DNA from: JAVJRN01 sp040218415 | GTDB taxonomy: Bacteria; Bacteroidota; Bacteroidia; Cytophagales; Cyclobacteriaceae | Length of the DNA stretch: 64,000 bases | Reading direction: 5' to 3' | NCBI GenBank assembly: GCA_040218415.1 | Contig: JAVJRN010000079.1 | Coordinates: 1 to 64,000, forward strand | Shown here: positions 45,308-53,862 of the stretch, in pieces | Position numbering within the stretch: position 1 is the first letter of the stretch | Layout: the number at the start of each line of letters is the position of its first letter | Made by a program: the position numbers and the translations under genes | Notes under the pieces: generated by a model | What the model was told of the DNA's origin: nothing | Databases searched by the model: none | What the model saw: the letters and a program-made list of their open reading frames with translations, nothing else

Positions 45308-45910
45308 CTAGTGATTCATTAATCTAAAGGTCAAATTTATTCTTGGAGTGGTTACCTTCTTCGTAGGTGGTAATCGATGAAGCCAGTTGCGCTGTGTATT
45401 TCCTTTCATTTCGAGGAGACTGCCGTTTTCTAAGCATAAGGACACTACTTCACCTGTCTGCTTATGTTTAAATGAGAACTTGCGCTCTGCTCCAAAACTG
45501 ATCGAAGCAATAGAGGCACCAGAAACCAACTCTTTTTCATCATCACTATGCCAAGCCATGCCCTCATCTCCTGAATGGTATAAATTCAACAAACAGGCAT
45601 TATAATACGCTCCTGTCTTTTCTGATACAAAATCACGAATTTCTCTCAGTTCTGGCGTCCATAAAAGCGCTTCTTTAGTGACTTTCGAATAGGTATATTT
45701 AAATCGAATATCTCCGTACCAAGCAACTTTTCTCTTGGTAATGATATGCTTCCCGAACATCCAAGCTTCATCGTTTTTCCAGTTGATTTGATTAGCTAAT
45801 ACCTCAAATAATGAATTAGATGATGAAGGATCATATATTTTATCATAATAAAACACTTCCCCATCTTTTGATAAAAGGTTTTTCTGATGATCAAATTTAA
45901 ATAATGACAT
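45308..45910 (-). CDS. AlkB-type 2-oxoglutarate/Fe(II)-dependent dioxygenase
   Basis: About 200 residues from ATG 45910 (MSLFKFDHQ); an in-frame ATG 27 bases upstream would add MTHRGGSYF. The Fe(II) ligands are H and D in WHSDDE and the distal H in NWLHRLPP. The 2-oxoglutarate-binding arginines are in TPRINLTFR near the C-terminus. A C-terminal jelly-roll and a substrate lid (MFGKHIITKRKVAWYGD) fit the AlkB family. Members repair alkylated DNA or RNA by oxidative demethylation. The ASISFGAERKFSFKHK segment is characteristic of DNA-repair members. The gene converges on the nitrilase gene and is followed upstream by a cupin gene on the same strand. Confidence 0.87.
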   Translation of the reverse strand: MSLFKFDHQKNLLSKDGEVFYYDKIYDPSSSNSLFEVLANQINWKNDEAWMFGKHIITKRKVAWYGDIRFKYTYSKVTKEALLWTPELREIRDFVSEKTGAYYNACLLNLYHSGDEGMAWHSDDEKELVSGASIASISFGAERKFSFKHKQTGEVVSLCLENGSLLEMKGNTQRNWLHRLPPTKKVTTPRINLTFRLMNH

Positions 45911-45959
45911 AAAATATGAACCACCTCGGTGGGTCAATGTTTGCTCATTTCTGATTTAC

Positions 45960-46466
45960 CTATTGTCTGGTTAATCTTGTAATAACTCCCTCATGGTCTT
46001 GAAATTCCTTCAATAAATCGGCCCTGTTAGCCAGCTCAAAATCATCGAAACTAAAACCAGGCGAAACACCACACCCGACCAAGGCATAAGAATTTGAGCT
46101 GTTGACTTCTGTTGCAAACCAAGTGTTCGCTGGCACAACGAATTGTGGTTCATTTTCATGGGAAAGTTGCCCTATTGTTTTGGAATAATAACCTAAAGAT
46201 TCGGACAGCATATGAATAGTAATGGGGCTTCCTTGATAAAAATGCCAAATTTCGTCTTGCTTAATTTTATGAAAGGCCGAAAACTTGTCCGACGTAAGTA
46301 AAAAGTAAATGGACGTAGCAAAATCACGTGTGACCGCTTCATTGTTCTCAAAGGTAATTTGCGCTGTGCCTTTTGATCTAAATACTTCTCTATAAAACCC
46401 ACCTTCAGGATGGCTTTTTAATTCTAATCTATCCACAATGCTTTTTACTTCTGGTGTTAACGACAT
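45960..46466 (-). CDS. cupin family protein (DUF985/Cupin_5)
   Basis: A 168-residue protein with one cupin fold: LELKSHPEGGFYREVFRS, ATSIYFLLTSDKFSAFHKIK, EIWHFYQGSPITIHML and GVSPGFSFDDFELA are typical of the DUF985 subgroup. Potential metal ligands are the histidines in FHKIK and WHFY. Its function is unknown; members are thought to act as small-molecule binding or isomerising proteins. It starts about 50 bases upstream of the AlkB-like gene and is probably co-transcribed with it. A TATTTTTG sequence (minus strand, 46503-46510) could be its -7 element. Confidence 0.82.
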   Translation of the reverse strand: MSLTPEVKSIVDRLELKSHPEGGFYREVFRSKGTAQITFENNEAVTRDFATSIYFLLTSDKFSAFHKIKQDEIWHFYQGSPITIHMLSESLGYYSKTIGQLSHENEPQFVVPANTWFATEVNSSNSYALVGCGVSPGFSFDDFELANRADLLKEFQDHEGVITRLTRQ

Positions 46467-46502
46467 CTCTTTTTATTGATTTTGAATTGATTGGCATTTT
46501 CT

Positions 46503-46510
46503 CAAAAATA
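46503..46510 (-). promoter_or_regulatory. possible TAnnTTTG -7 element upstream of the cupin gene
   Basis: TATTTTTG on the minus strand fits the Bacteroidota -7 consensus about 37 bases before the ATG at 46466. Confidence 0.4.
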
Positions 46511-46875
46511 GGCTTTAATGAGTCAAAAACATGAAATTTTCACCGAAATCAATGGCAACCACAACATTTGTTTGTGCAAATAGAGCATTACAAACTACCT
46601 TAAATCTGGTTTTTTACAAACCATAATTTTGAGAAATTAAAATTACAATTTTCAGTAAAATTCAATCAAACGCCTATTTATCCTCCTATTTCATTTACGC
46701 TTCGAATAGCGCTTGACATTCCGCTCAAAATACTCAACCTAAATCTTTTTACGAATCAAGAAATTCGTTCAAAAAGAGCACTTAACTTAACACTATGAAT
46801 AATAAACATGTTGTTTACGCATAAGAAAACTACTCAATAAAAAATTCAACTTTAAAACCGCAAGAAGAAACTCGA
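46511..46875. promoter_or_regulatory. AT-rich intergenic region between divergent cupin and DsbA-like genes
   Basis: About 365 bases with no open frame worth calling and no recognisable RNA structure. It must hold the promoter of the DsbA-like operon. Confidence 0.35.
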
Positions 46876-47511
46876 ATGAACGGAAATATTATTTATGTAG
46901 GAGATCCTATGTGCTCGTGGTGCTATGGAATTTCTCAAGAATTGAAATTATTGAAGAATCACTTTTCCAACTTTGAATTCAATATCGTTGTTGGTGGATT
47001 GAGGCCTGGCGGAGGTGAAGTGTGGGATGAAAAATTGAAATCTTTTCTCAAACATCACTGGCAAGAAGTTCATGAGCGTAGCGGTCAGCCATTCAGTTAT
47101 CAGCTTTTTGATAAAGAAAATTTCAATTATGATACAGAACCTTCTTGCAGAGCTGTGGTCGCCTCAAGACCTTGGACGAAAGAAAACGAGCTGGCTTTTT
47201 TTGAAGCTGTTTCTGTTAATTTTTATTTAAAAAACGAAAATCCTAACGAGCTTTCCTTTTACGAGCCTATTTGTAATGATTTTGACATCCCTTTTGGTGA
47301 CTTCATAAAGTCTTTCGAGTCGGAAGAAACCAAATATCTCACTCATCAAGAGTTTCAACTCAACAGGCAGTGGGGAGTTACTGGCTACCCAAGCGTGCTT
47401 TTCAAGTATGAGAAAGAACTTTTTCAGATCAATCATGGGTACAGTGAATTTGATCAGATGAAAACCATTATTGAAAAAATTGTTGAGAAGCAATCTGCGG
47501 TTAATTCATGA
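46876..47511 (+). CDS. DsbA family protein (FrnE-like thiol-disulfide oxidoreductase)
   Basis: A 211-residue thioredoxin-fold protein. The redox motif is CSWC at C13-C16, close to the N-terminus, with the helical insertion typical of the DsbA/FrnE group. The cis-proline loop is VTGYPS. There is no signal peptide, so it probably acts in the cytoplasm, like FrnE-type proteins, as a disulfide isomerase/oxidoreductase. Its stop overlaps the ATG of the DUF547 gene (47508-47511), so the two are translationally coupled. The following lipoprotein and T9SS-secreted gene appear to form the same operon. Confidence 0.85.
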   Translation: MNGNIIYVGDPMCSWCYGISQELKLLKNHFSNFEFNIVVGGLRPGGGEVWDEKLKSFLKHHWQEVHERSGQPFSYQLFDKENFNYDTEPSCRAVVASRPWTKENELAFFEAVSVNFYLKNENPNELSFYEPICNDFDIPFGDFIKSFESEETKYLTHQEFQLNRQWGVTGYPSVLFKYEKELFQINHGYSEFDQMKTIIEKIVEKQSAVNS

Positions 47512-48251
47512 TTGGCGTTCTGTTTTATATTTTATCTTTTTTTCAAAGTGACTCTAGTGATATTCATCATATCGATCAAGAACTCGCGCAAAGTGTTATT
47601 GACCAAAAACTGAATGAGCAAGCCATTCAAAAATTAGCAAATCTTGACAGTGAATTCTTGACCAAAGCGTTGAATTCTGATGCAAAAAAGAAAGCCTTCT
47701 GGATTAACGTATATAACGGATTGATATATGCTCAATTGTCGCAAAATCGAGATTTATATAACGATAGAGATGCCTTTTTCAATAACAAAAGCCTAATAGT
47801 CGCTGGCATAGCATTATCCTTTGATGATATTGAACATGATATCCTGAGGAAGTCTACTTGGAAATACTCCTTTGGATACTTTCCTAACTTTTTCTCTGGA
47901 GATTTTGAGTCTGAAAATGAAGTTAACTCATTAGACCCGAGAATACATTTCGCCCTGAATTGTGGGGCAGAAAGTTGCCCTCCGGTCAGAGTATATCATT
48001 TTAAAGACATTCATCAGCAATTAGATTATTCGGCAAAGTCCTTCTTATCAAACACCTCAGATTATAAAAAATCCGAAAATAGCGTTTCTGTGTCCCCACT
48101 ATTCAATTGGTTTAGAGGAGATTTTGGTGGTAAAAATGGTATCCACGAAATGCTTGAGAAATACGATGTGATACCCTTAAGTTCAAAGCCAGAAATCGAG
48201 TATCAAGAGTACAACTGGCAAATTAATTTGTCGAATACAGGCAGTTTTTAA
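47508..48251 (+). CDS. DUF547 domain protein
   Basis: A 247-residue protein with a weak hydrophobic N-terminus (MIGVLFYILSFFQSD, possible signal anchor) followed by DUF547. Signatures are KKAFWINVYNGLIYAQLS, DIEHDILR, DPRIHFALNCGAESCPPV and SPLFNWFRGDFGG. The conserved cysteine in NCGAESCPP and nearby His/Asn suggest a papain-like or peptidase-like fold, but activity is unproven. It overlaps the DsbA-like gene by 4 bases. The start is not certain because the hydrophobic stretch is shorter than usual for an export signal. Confidence 0.82.
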   Translation: MIGVLFYILSFFQSDSSDIHHIDQELAQSVIDQKLNEQAIQKLANLDSEFLTKALNSDAKKKAFWINVYNGLIYAQLSQNRDLYNDRDAFFNNKSLIVAGIALSFDDIEHDILRKSTWKYSFGYFPNFFSGDFESENEVNSLDPRIHFALNCGAESCPPVRVYHFKDIHQQLDYSAKSFLSNTSDYKKSENSVSVSPLFNWFRGDFGGKNGIHEMLEKYDVIPLSSKPEIEYQEYNWQINLSNTGSF

Positions 48252-48278
48252 CTATGCATAAAACGTTCTGATATATAT

Positions 48279-48695
48279 TTGAAAAAAAGTCTGATGAATA
48301 ACCTATTCCTAATAAGCCTACTGGCACTAAGCTTGTCTTGTAAAAGTAGTAAGCCAGTGGATAAACCGCCTTCAACTGAATCACAAAAATCACCCCTTAC
48401 TGTATTACGTGAGACCTACGGCACACAATTGATAACGCAGGATAGTGAGGATCAACAGTTCACTATGGCAATGATTAAAAAGAACGAAAATAATTTCAAA
48501 TATCTACTTATTTCCGTTATTGACAATAGAAGCAATGTTATCGTTTATAAACCAAGTCAGAGAGTGAAATCAGCCGAATGGGTTTCTAACGAGGAAATTA
48601 TGATCAATTTTATTCCTGGAATCAGCATCGCTTCGGGCGATAACAATTCTTATATTTATAATTTATCAACTCAAAAGCAAAAGCCGAATGAATAA
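48279..48695 (+). CDS. small lipoprotein of unknown function
   Basis: A 138-residue protein. The lipobox LSLSC follows a hydrophobic stretch, so it is lipid-anchored. A Ser/Pro/Lys linker comes next, then a region of mixed strands (FTMAMIKKNENNFKYLLISV, GISIASGDNNSYIYNLST). I recognise no family. The TTG at 48279 gives a normal basic signal start (MKKSLMNN); an ATG at 48294 would leave only MNN in front of the hydrophobic core, so TTG is preferred. Its stop overlaps the start of the large secreted gene by 8 bases, supporting co-translation. Confidence 0.68.
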   Translation: MKKSLMNNLFLISLLALSLSCKSSKPVDKPPSTESQKSPLTVLRETYGTQLITQDSEDQQFTMAMIKKNENNFKYLLISVIDNRSNVIVYKPSQRVKSAEWVSNEEIMINFIPGISIASGDNNSYIYNLSTQKQKPNE

Positions 48696-51600
48696 ATCTT
48701 TACTCAAAAAGTTAAGCGTCGGCTTACTTTCCGCTGCAGCGGTCTTATTATCATTCCTGATAATTAACACTAAACTCCATTCGGATAGAGTACCTCAAGT
48801 ATCTCCAAAAAAGCACGTCAAAAAATCTATTGTTGACAATGGGGTAAAGTATGATGGTCCAGAAAAAATAGCTTTTTACCAATCTGCCATAAGAGCAGGA
48901 CAAACCGACCTTGAAAATGAAAAGCGATATCCACAATATGCACCTTTTCAAAAATCTTTGGCTCTTAAAAAAGCAAAACAAAGGCTTGCCTCCAGAAGAA
49001 TAGAATCCAATGCAACCAATGCGGTTTTCACGGAAAGAGGCCCTGTAAACGTACCTGGAAGAACAAGAGTTGTTTTAGTAGACCCTGACGATGACAGCCA
49101 TCAAACATGGTTTGCTGGCAATGTGAGTGGCGGTATATGGAAAACTAGTAATGCCGGAAACAATTGGACAGAAGTAGCTCCTGACTTGAAAAACATGGCT
49201 ATCACAACGATGGCTATGTCAGCCGCCAATACCAATGTGATTTATGCGGGTACAGGAGAAGGTTTTGTTTTCAGTGGTACATTTATTTTAAATGGAGAGG
49301 GTATCTATAAATCTACAGATAAAGGAGCTAGTTGGACATTATTGGAGAGCACGGTGAATGACCGATTTATTAACGTGAGTCGGATCATCGTTGATCCAAG
49401 TAATGAAAACTTAGTGATAGCCTCTACGTCAGGCTATAAACAATTCGGTTCTGGAGCGATAAACCCTGGATATATCATGCGCTCGGAAGATGGTGGTGAA
49501 ACATGGACTGAAGTAGCAAATAGCTCCGCTCCTTTCCAACAAATCATTTATGCTCCAAGTGACTTTTCAATTCAATACGCCGCACTCAATGGAATTGGTG
49601 TTAAAAAATCAACAGACCGTGGACTAACTTGGATAGATGTGAATAATGGATTAGAAATTGACAGGAGAATTGAACTTGCTGTTTCTTATTCAGACCCTGA
49701 TGTGGTTTGGGCATCAACCGAAGGTGCCATACATAACTCAGATCTATTTTACACTAAAAATGGAGGTAGTAGTTGGGATCTTGTGAACGTAAGCATCAAT
49801 GGCGGAGCTTATCTTGACTTTTTAGGCGGTCAGGGTTGGTATGATAATGCCATTCAAGTCAATCCTTATGATGATTCTAAAGTGTATTTCGGAGGCGTAT
49901 TTTTATACCATGTTGCATTAAACGCTAGCAAAGATTCGGATGGAATTTTGGGCTCAGATACCCGTGTTGTGGCAGATGTGTATCGAAGTTTTAGTGGTTC
50001 GAATAGCATCAATTATAATGTACATCCCGATCAGCATTTTATGCAAATGATCAAGACTAATGAAGCCAACGAAGAGTTCGAAGTGCTATTATGCAACGAT
50101 GGAGGGATGTATCTTTCAAATCCTAGCCAATCTCCAGGTTTAACCGATGCTTCTTGGAGATCGGTAGGACGAACCTACAATACCACTCAATTTTACGGAG
50201 CGGATAAGTTTGCGGGTAAAAATGCTTTTGGTGGTGGCGCCCAAGACAATGGCACTTGGATTTCCAACGGAAGCCAAGAAACTACAGCCAACACAGATTA
50301 CCGCTTCGTAATTGGTGGAGATGGTTTCGAAGTGGCTACACATTATACTGACCCACTGAAATTTATCGGAGGCTCGCAGTTTAATGGTTTCGGCGCTACG
50401 GTTGATGGAGGTTCTTCTTTTTATAATGCGACCAATGGTTTAACTGGAAATAACCCCTTTGTTTCAAGATTATCTGCTTCTTTTCAAGATCCTGACAGGC
50501 TTTACGCTGTAACCGGCGAAGGCGTATTCAGATCGAATAACTGGGGTAAATCCTGGATTAAAGCGGCAATAGAAACAAACTGGGGATTCTGGTCTGGAAT
50601 AGATGTAGAAGTAAGTAAAGCTAACCCTCAAGTGGTATGGGCAGGTGGACGTATGACAGAGAATGGATCCATATTTGTGTCCCGAAATGGAGGAAATTCT
50701 TTCGAAGCAACCAAGAATTTCGCGAATCTTGGACTAACTACCGGCTTATACTCTGACTATACTGATCCTGCAACTGCTTTTGTTGTATTGTCTGTCGCCA
50801 ACTCCCCAAAAATCCTGAAGACCTCAAATTATGGAGAAAGTTGGGAAGATATTAGTGGTTTTGCTGACGCAACTTCTTCTAGCGGCTTTCCCGATGTGGC
50901 AACTTTTGCCGTTATGGCCATGCCTTTCAACAAAGACATCATCTGGGCAGGAACAGAAATCGGGATTTTTGAAACTGTTGACGGTGGATCCAATTGGTAT
51001 CTACTTGATCAATTTCCATCTGTTACCATTTGGGATTTTATCATTAAAGATGGAGAAGTGGTCATTGCAACTCATGGCAGAGGTATATGGTCAGCAGCTC
51101 TTGAAGACTTAAAAGATTTCACAGCGCCTACAGTAACCTTACCTCCACGAATCGTTCAAGTAACTCGCTCTTTAGAAGATTTATCGTTCACCACAGAAAT
51201 AGCAGTTGTTTCTGCGCTTGATTCATTAAAACTTACCCTCAACGATGAAGTGGTGGCTACATATTACGAAAATCAGTTGGACACGTTTGCCGTAGAGACA
51301 AAAACGGAGAATGCTGGAAATATTAGCTTGCAAGTCATTGGCTATTTGGATGGCGAGCCATACCAATCATCGAAAGAACCATATGCACTCTTACAATTTC
51401 AGGCTATTGCTAAGGAGTATGGAACCAGCTTCAAAGAAGTAAACCCACTTGATTTTCAATTGGATAGATGGAATATTGAATCGTCTGGCGAATTGGGAAC
51501 AGAGCTATTAGCCACCGAGCATCCCTACTTAGAAGCCGATGCTTTGAATCTTGGAGAAGTCAATTTGATTGCCTCTCTGAATGTACCTATTATCGTAAGT

Positions 51601-52347
51601 CAGGAAAATCCTTTCATTAAATTCGATGAAATCGTATTGGTGGAAACTGGGGAGCCTGGAACGCAGTTTGGTGATCAAGCTTTTTGGGATTACGTCATTG
51701 TCGAAGGCACTAAAGACGGCTCAAATTGGATCCCTTTAATCCCTGGATATGATTCAAATGCAAACGATGATTGGAATTATACTAGCATTAATATTACCCC
51801 TGATTTATTCAAATCAAGAGTCATTGATATCTCTTCTGTATTCAATCCCAACGACACTATCCTTATCAGATTCAGACTGTATTCTGATCAAATAGTTAAT
51901 GGCTGGGGATGGGCTATCGATAATCTACAAATCCAATTTGAAGCAAGCGATAATGATAACGATGGGTTTTCCGTCCTCGAAGATTGTAATGATAATGATC
52001 CGTTGATCAACCCTGATGCTACAGATATTCCTGATAATGGAATAGATGAAAATTGTGATGGACAGGACAATACCATTCCAATAGTTGTTTTAAATACTGA
52101 GGAAATAGAATCTGAATTCAAAGTGTACCCTAACCCTACGACTGATATCGTTTTTATTGACTTATCAAACACCGAGCTGAAGAATCCGCTTATCAATATT
52201 GTCAATACGAGTGGACAAATAGTGAAATCACAAAACGCAAAAAGCGAAATAGTCTCTATAGATATGCACTCTTTAAAGGCTGGTATATATTTCCTTCAAT
52301 TTCAAACTTTAAGAGGAGCCCGAACAAAAAAGCTCATTAAACAATGA
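48688..52347 (+). CDS. T9SS-secreted VPS10/sortilin-like beta-propeller protein with C-terminal metal-binding motif
   Basis: A 1219-residue protein with an N-terminal membrane/signal segment (LLSAAAVLLSFLIINT). Residues about 120-810 contain repeated WTEVAPDLKN-, GASWTLLES-, GKSWIKAA- and GESWEDI-type BNR/Asp-box blades. This is the VPS10/sortilin or sialidase-like beta-propeller seen in many Bacteroidota exoproteins. After a beta-sandwich region (about 900-1080) comes DNDNDGFSVLEDCNDNDPLI with NGIDENCDGQD, the MopE-like putative metal-binding motif. A type A T9SS sorting domain follows (YPNPTTDIVFIDLS, ending TKKLIKQ). No catalytic residues of glycosidases are evident, so a binding role is more likely. 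It is the last gene of the DsbA-DUF547-lipoprotein operon and ends in two hairpins. Confidence 0.87.
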   Translation: MNKSLLKKLSVGLLSAAAVLLSFLIINTKLHSDRVPQVSPKKHVKKSIVDNGVKYDGPEKIAFYQSAIRAGQTDLENEKRYPQYAPFQKSLALKKAKQRLASRRIESNATNAVFTERGPVNVPGRTRVVLVDPDDDSHQTWFAGNVSGGIWKTSNAGNNWTEVAPDLKNMAITTMAMSAANTNVIYAGTGEGFVFSGTFILNGEGIYKSTDKGASWTLLESTVNDRFINVSRIIVDPSNENLVIASTSGYKQFGSGAINPGYIMRSEDGGETWTEVANSSAPFQQIIYAPSDFSIQYAALNGIGVKKSTDRGLTWIDVNNGLEIDRRIELAVSYSDPDVVWASTEGAIHNSDLFYTKNGGSSWDLVNVSINGGAYLDFLGGQGWYDNAIQVNPYDDSKVYFGGVFLYHVALNASKDSDGILGSDTRVVADVYRSFSGSNSINYNVHPDQHFMQMIKTNEANEEFEVLLCNDGGMYLSNPSQSPGLTDASWRSVGRTYNTTQFYGADKFAGKNAFGGGAQDNGTWISNGSQETTANTDYRFVIGGDGFEVATHYTDPLKFIGGSQFNGFGATVDGGSSFYNATNGLTGNNPFVSRLSASFQDPDRLYAVTGEGVFRSNNWGKSWIKAAIETNWGFWSGIDVEVSKANPQVVWAGGRMTENGSIFVSRNGGNSFEATKNFANLGLTTGLYSDYTDPATAFVVLSVANSPKILKTSNYGESWEDISGFADATSSSGFPDVATFAVMAMPFNKDIIWAGTEIGIFETVDGGSNWYLLDQFPSVTIWDFIIKDGEVVIATHGRGIWSAALEDLKDFTAPTVTLPPRIVQVTRSLEDLSFTTEIAVVSALDSLKLTLNDEVVATYYENQLDTFAVETKTENAGNISLQVIGYLDGEPYQSSKEPYALLQFQAIAKEYGTSFKEVNPLDFQLDRWNIESSGELGTELLATEHPYLEADALNLGEVNLIASLNVPIIVSQENPFIKFDEIVLVETGEPGTQFGDQAFWDYVIVEGTKDGSNWIPLIPGYDSNANDDWNYTSINITPDLFKSRVIDISSVFNPNDTILIRFRLYSDQIVNGWGWAIDNLQIQFEASDNDNDGFSVLEDCNDNDPLINPDATDIPDNGIDENCDGQDNTIPIVVLNTEEIESEFKVYPNPTTDIVFIDLSNTELKNPLINIVNTSGQIVKSQNAKSEIVSIDMHSLKAGIYFLQFQTLRGARTKKLIKQ

Positions 52348-52352
52348 GCTTT
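52329..52352 (+). terminator. hairpin spanning the stop codon of the VPS10-like gene
   Basis: A perfect 10-bp stem, AAAGCTCATT - AAAC - AATGAGCTTT, that includes the last codons and TGA (52345-52347). Confidence 0.5.
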
Positions 52353-52368
52353 AACGTGTCAAAATGTT

Positions 52369-52404
52369 AAATAAAAGAGACCATCTCAGTGGTTTCTTTT
52401 ATTT
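52369..52404. terminator. bidirectional terminator between the VPS10-like gene and purB
   Basis: Arms AAATAAAAGAGACCA and TGGTTTCTTTTATTT around TCTCAG; A and T runs flank the stem. It serves both convergent genes (stops 52347 and 52403). Confidence 0.75.
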
Positions 52405-53746
52405 ATTTACCCACATAATTAAATGGCGTAATCGCTAACAGCTCTGTCTTGATAGTTTCGTTTACGTCAAGCGTTTGAATAAAATCTTTAATTATTTTCT
52501 CTGATATTTTATTACCCGTTCGCGTCAATGCTTTCAACGCTTCATATGGTTTAGGATATCCTTCTCTACGAAGAATATTTTGTATCGCCTCTGATACCAC
52601 CGCCCAATTATTATCAAGATCAGCATTAATCGCTGTTTCGTTTACGACCAGTTTACTTATCCCCTTTTCTAAAGATAATAAGGACAAATAACTATGACTT
52701 ATTGGCACGCCTATATTCCTAAGCACCGTGCTATCCGTTAAATCTCGCTGCAATCGGCTGATAGGTAACTTGGCACTTAGATGTTCATAAAGGGCATTAG
52801 CCAATCCTAAATTCCCTTCAGCATTTTCAAAATCAATGGGATTCACTTTATGTGGCATAGCCGACGAACCAATCTCGTTTTTTAAGATTTTTTGCCCAAA
52901 ATAATTCATGGAAATATATTGCCATATATCACGACTAAAGTCAATGAGAATGGTGTTGATTCTTTTCAAACAATCAAAAATGGCTGCTAAATTATCATAA
53001 TGCTCAATTTGAGTTGTGGGAAAGCTTCGCTCAAGACCTAGCTTATTCGTTATAAATACATCACCAAACCCATGCCAGTCAATCTCAGGATAAGCCACGT
53101 AATGTGCATTGAAATTTCCTGTTGCCCCACCAAATTTTGCAGGAAAGCCAATACCCATCAGTTGAGCCATTTGCTTTTCTATTCTCATTGCAAAAACTTT
53201 GATTTCTTTTCCTAAACGCGTAGGACTGGCAGGTTGACCATGTGTTTTAGCCAGCATGGGAATATTGCTCCATTCCTCAGCGATGTTGTTTAGCGTAAGC
53301 ACCAAGTCTCTAAGTTTCGGAATATATGACTCTTGCAGCGCATCTTTCAAACTCAATGGAATAGAGGTGTTATTTATATCCTGTGAGGTTAACCCAAAAT
53401 GTATGAATTCTTGAAATTCGGCAATGCCGAGCTCTTCAAACTTGTGTTTTATAAAGTATTCAACGGCTTTTACATCGTGATTTGTCGTTTTTTCGATCTC
53501 CTTTATCTCCCTTGCATCACTTTCAGAAAAGTTTTCAAATATTTCCCTTAACTCCACAAACTTCTTTCTATCAAAAGAAGTTAATTGCGCCAAAGGAAGT
53601 TCGCAAAGCTGAATAAAATACAACACTTCAACTTTCACCCGATATTTAATCAAGGCAAATTCAGAAAAGTACTTGGCTTGATCTGATAACTTGGCGCGGT
53701 ATCGGCCATCAATGGGTGAAATAGCTGTGAGTTCTGTGAGTTTCAT
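52403..53746 (-). CDS. purB: adenylosuccinate lyase
   Basis: A 447-residue fumarase/aspartase-superfamily enzyme of purine synthesis. It cleaves SAICAR to AICAR and adenylosuccinate to AMP, each with release of fumarate. The signature loop SSAMPHKVNPIDFENAEGN is intact, with the catalytic serine in SSAM. Other family segments are TSQDINNTSIPLSLKD, KTHGQPASPTRLGKE and ATGNFNAHYVAYPEIDW. It begins LTAISPIDGRY, as is usual for the longer PurB type. It is transcribed alone, divergent from the PaaE-like reductase. Confidence 0.95.
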   Translation of the reverse strand: MKLTELTAISPIDGRYRAKLSDQAKYFSEFALIKYRVKVEVLYFIQLCELPLAQLTSFDRKKFVELREIFENFSESDAREIKEIEKTTNHDVKAVEYFIKHKFEELGIAEFQEFIHFGLTSQDINNTSIPLSLKDALQESYIPKLRDLVLTLNNIAEEWSNIPMLAKTHGQPASPTRLGKEIKVFAMRIEKQMAQLMGIGFPAKFGGATGNFNAHYVAYPEIDWHGFGDVFITNKLGLERSFPTTQIEHYDNLAAIFDCLKRINTILIDFSRDIWQYISMNYFGQKILKNEIGSSAMPHKVNPIDFENAEGNLGLANALYEHLSAKLPISRLQRDLTDSTVLRNIGVPISHSYLSLLSLEKGISKLVVNETAINADLDNNWAVVSEAIQNILRREGYPKPYEALKALTRTGNKISEKIIKDFIQTLDVNETIKTELLAITPFNYVGK

Positions 53747-53811
53747 TCTTTTTTTATTGAGCCTGCAAAAATAGGTTAATAAGGTTACTTGGTGGTATCT
53801 GACGATAAAAT

Positions 53812-53819
53812 TACCTTTG
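53812..53819 (+). promoter_or_regulatory. TAnnTTTG -7 element of the reductase gene
   Basis: TACCTTTG fits the Bacteroidota -7 consensus. A TTG at 53789-53791 lies 20 bases upstream, within the normal -33 spacing, and the ATG is at 53863. Confidence 0.6.
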
Positions 53820-53862
53820 CGCGCTAAACGAGAATATCTTTAAAACACAAAATAAGTAGACA

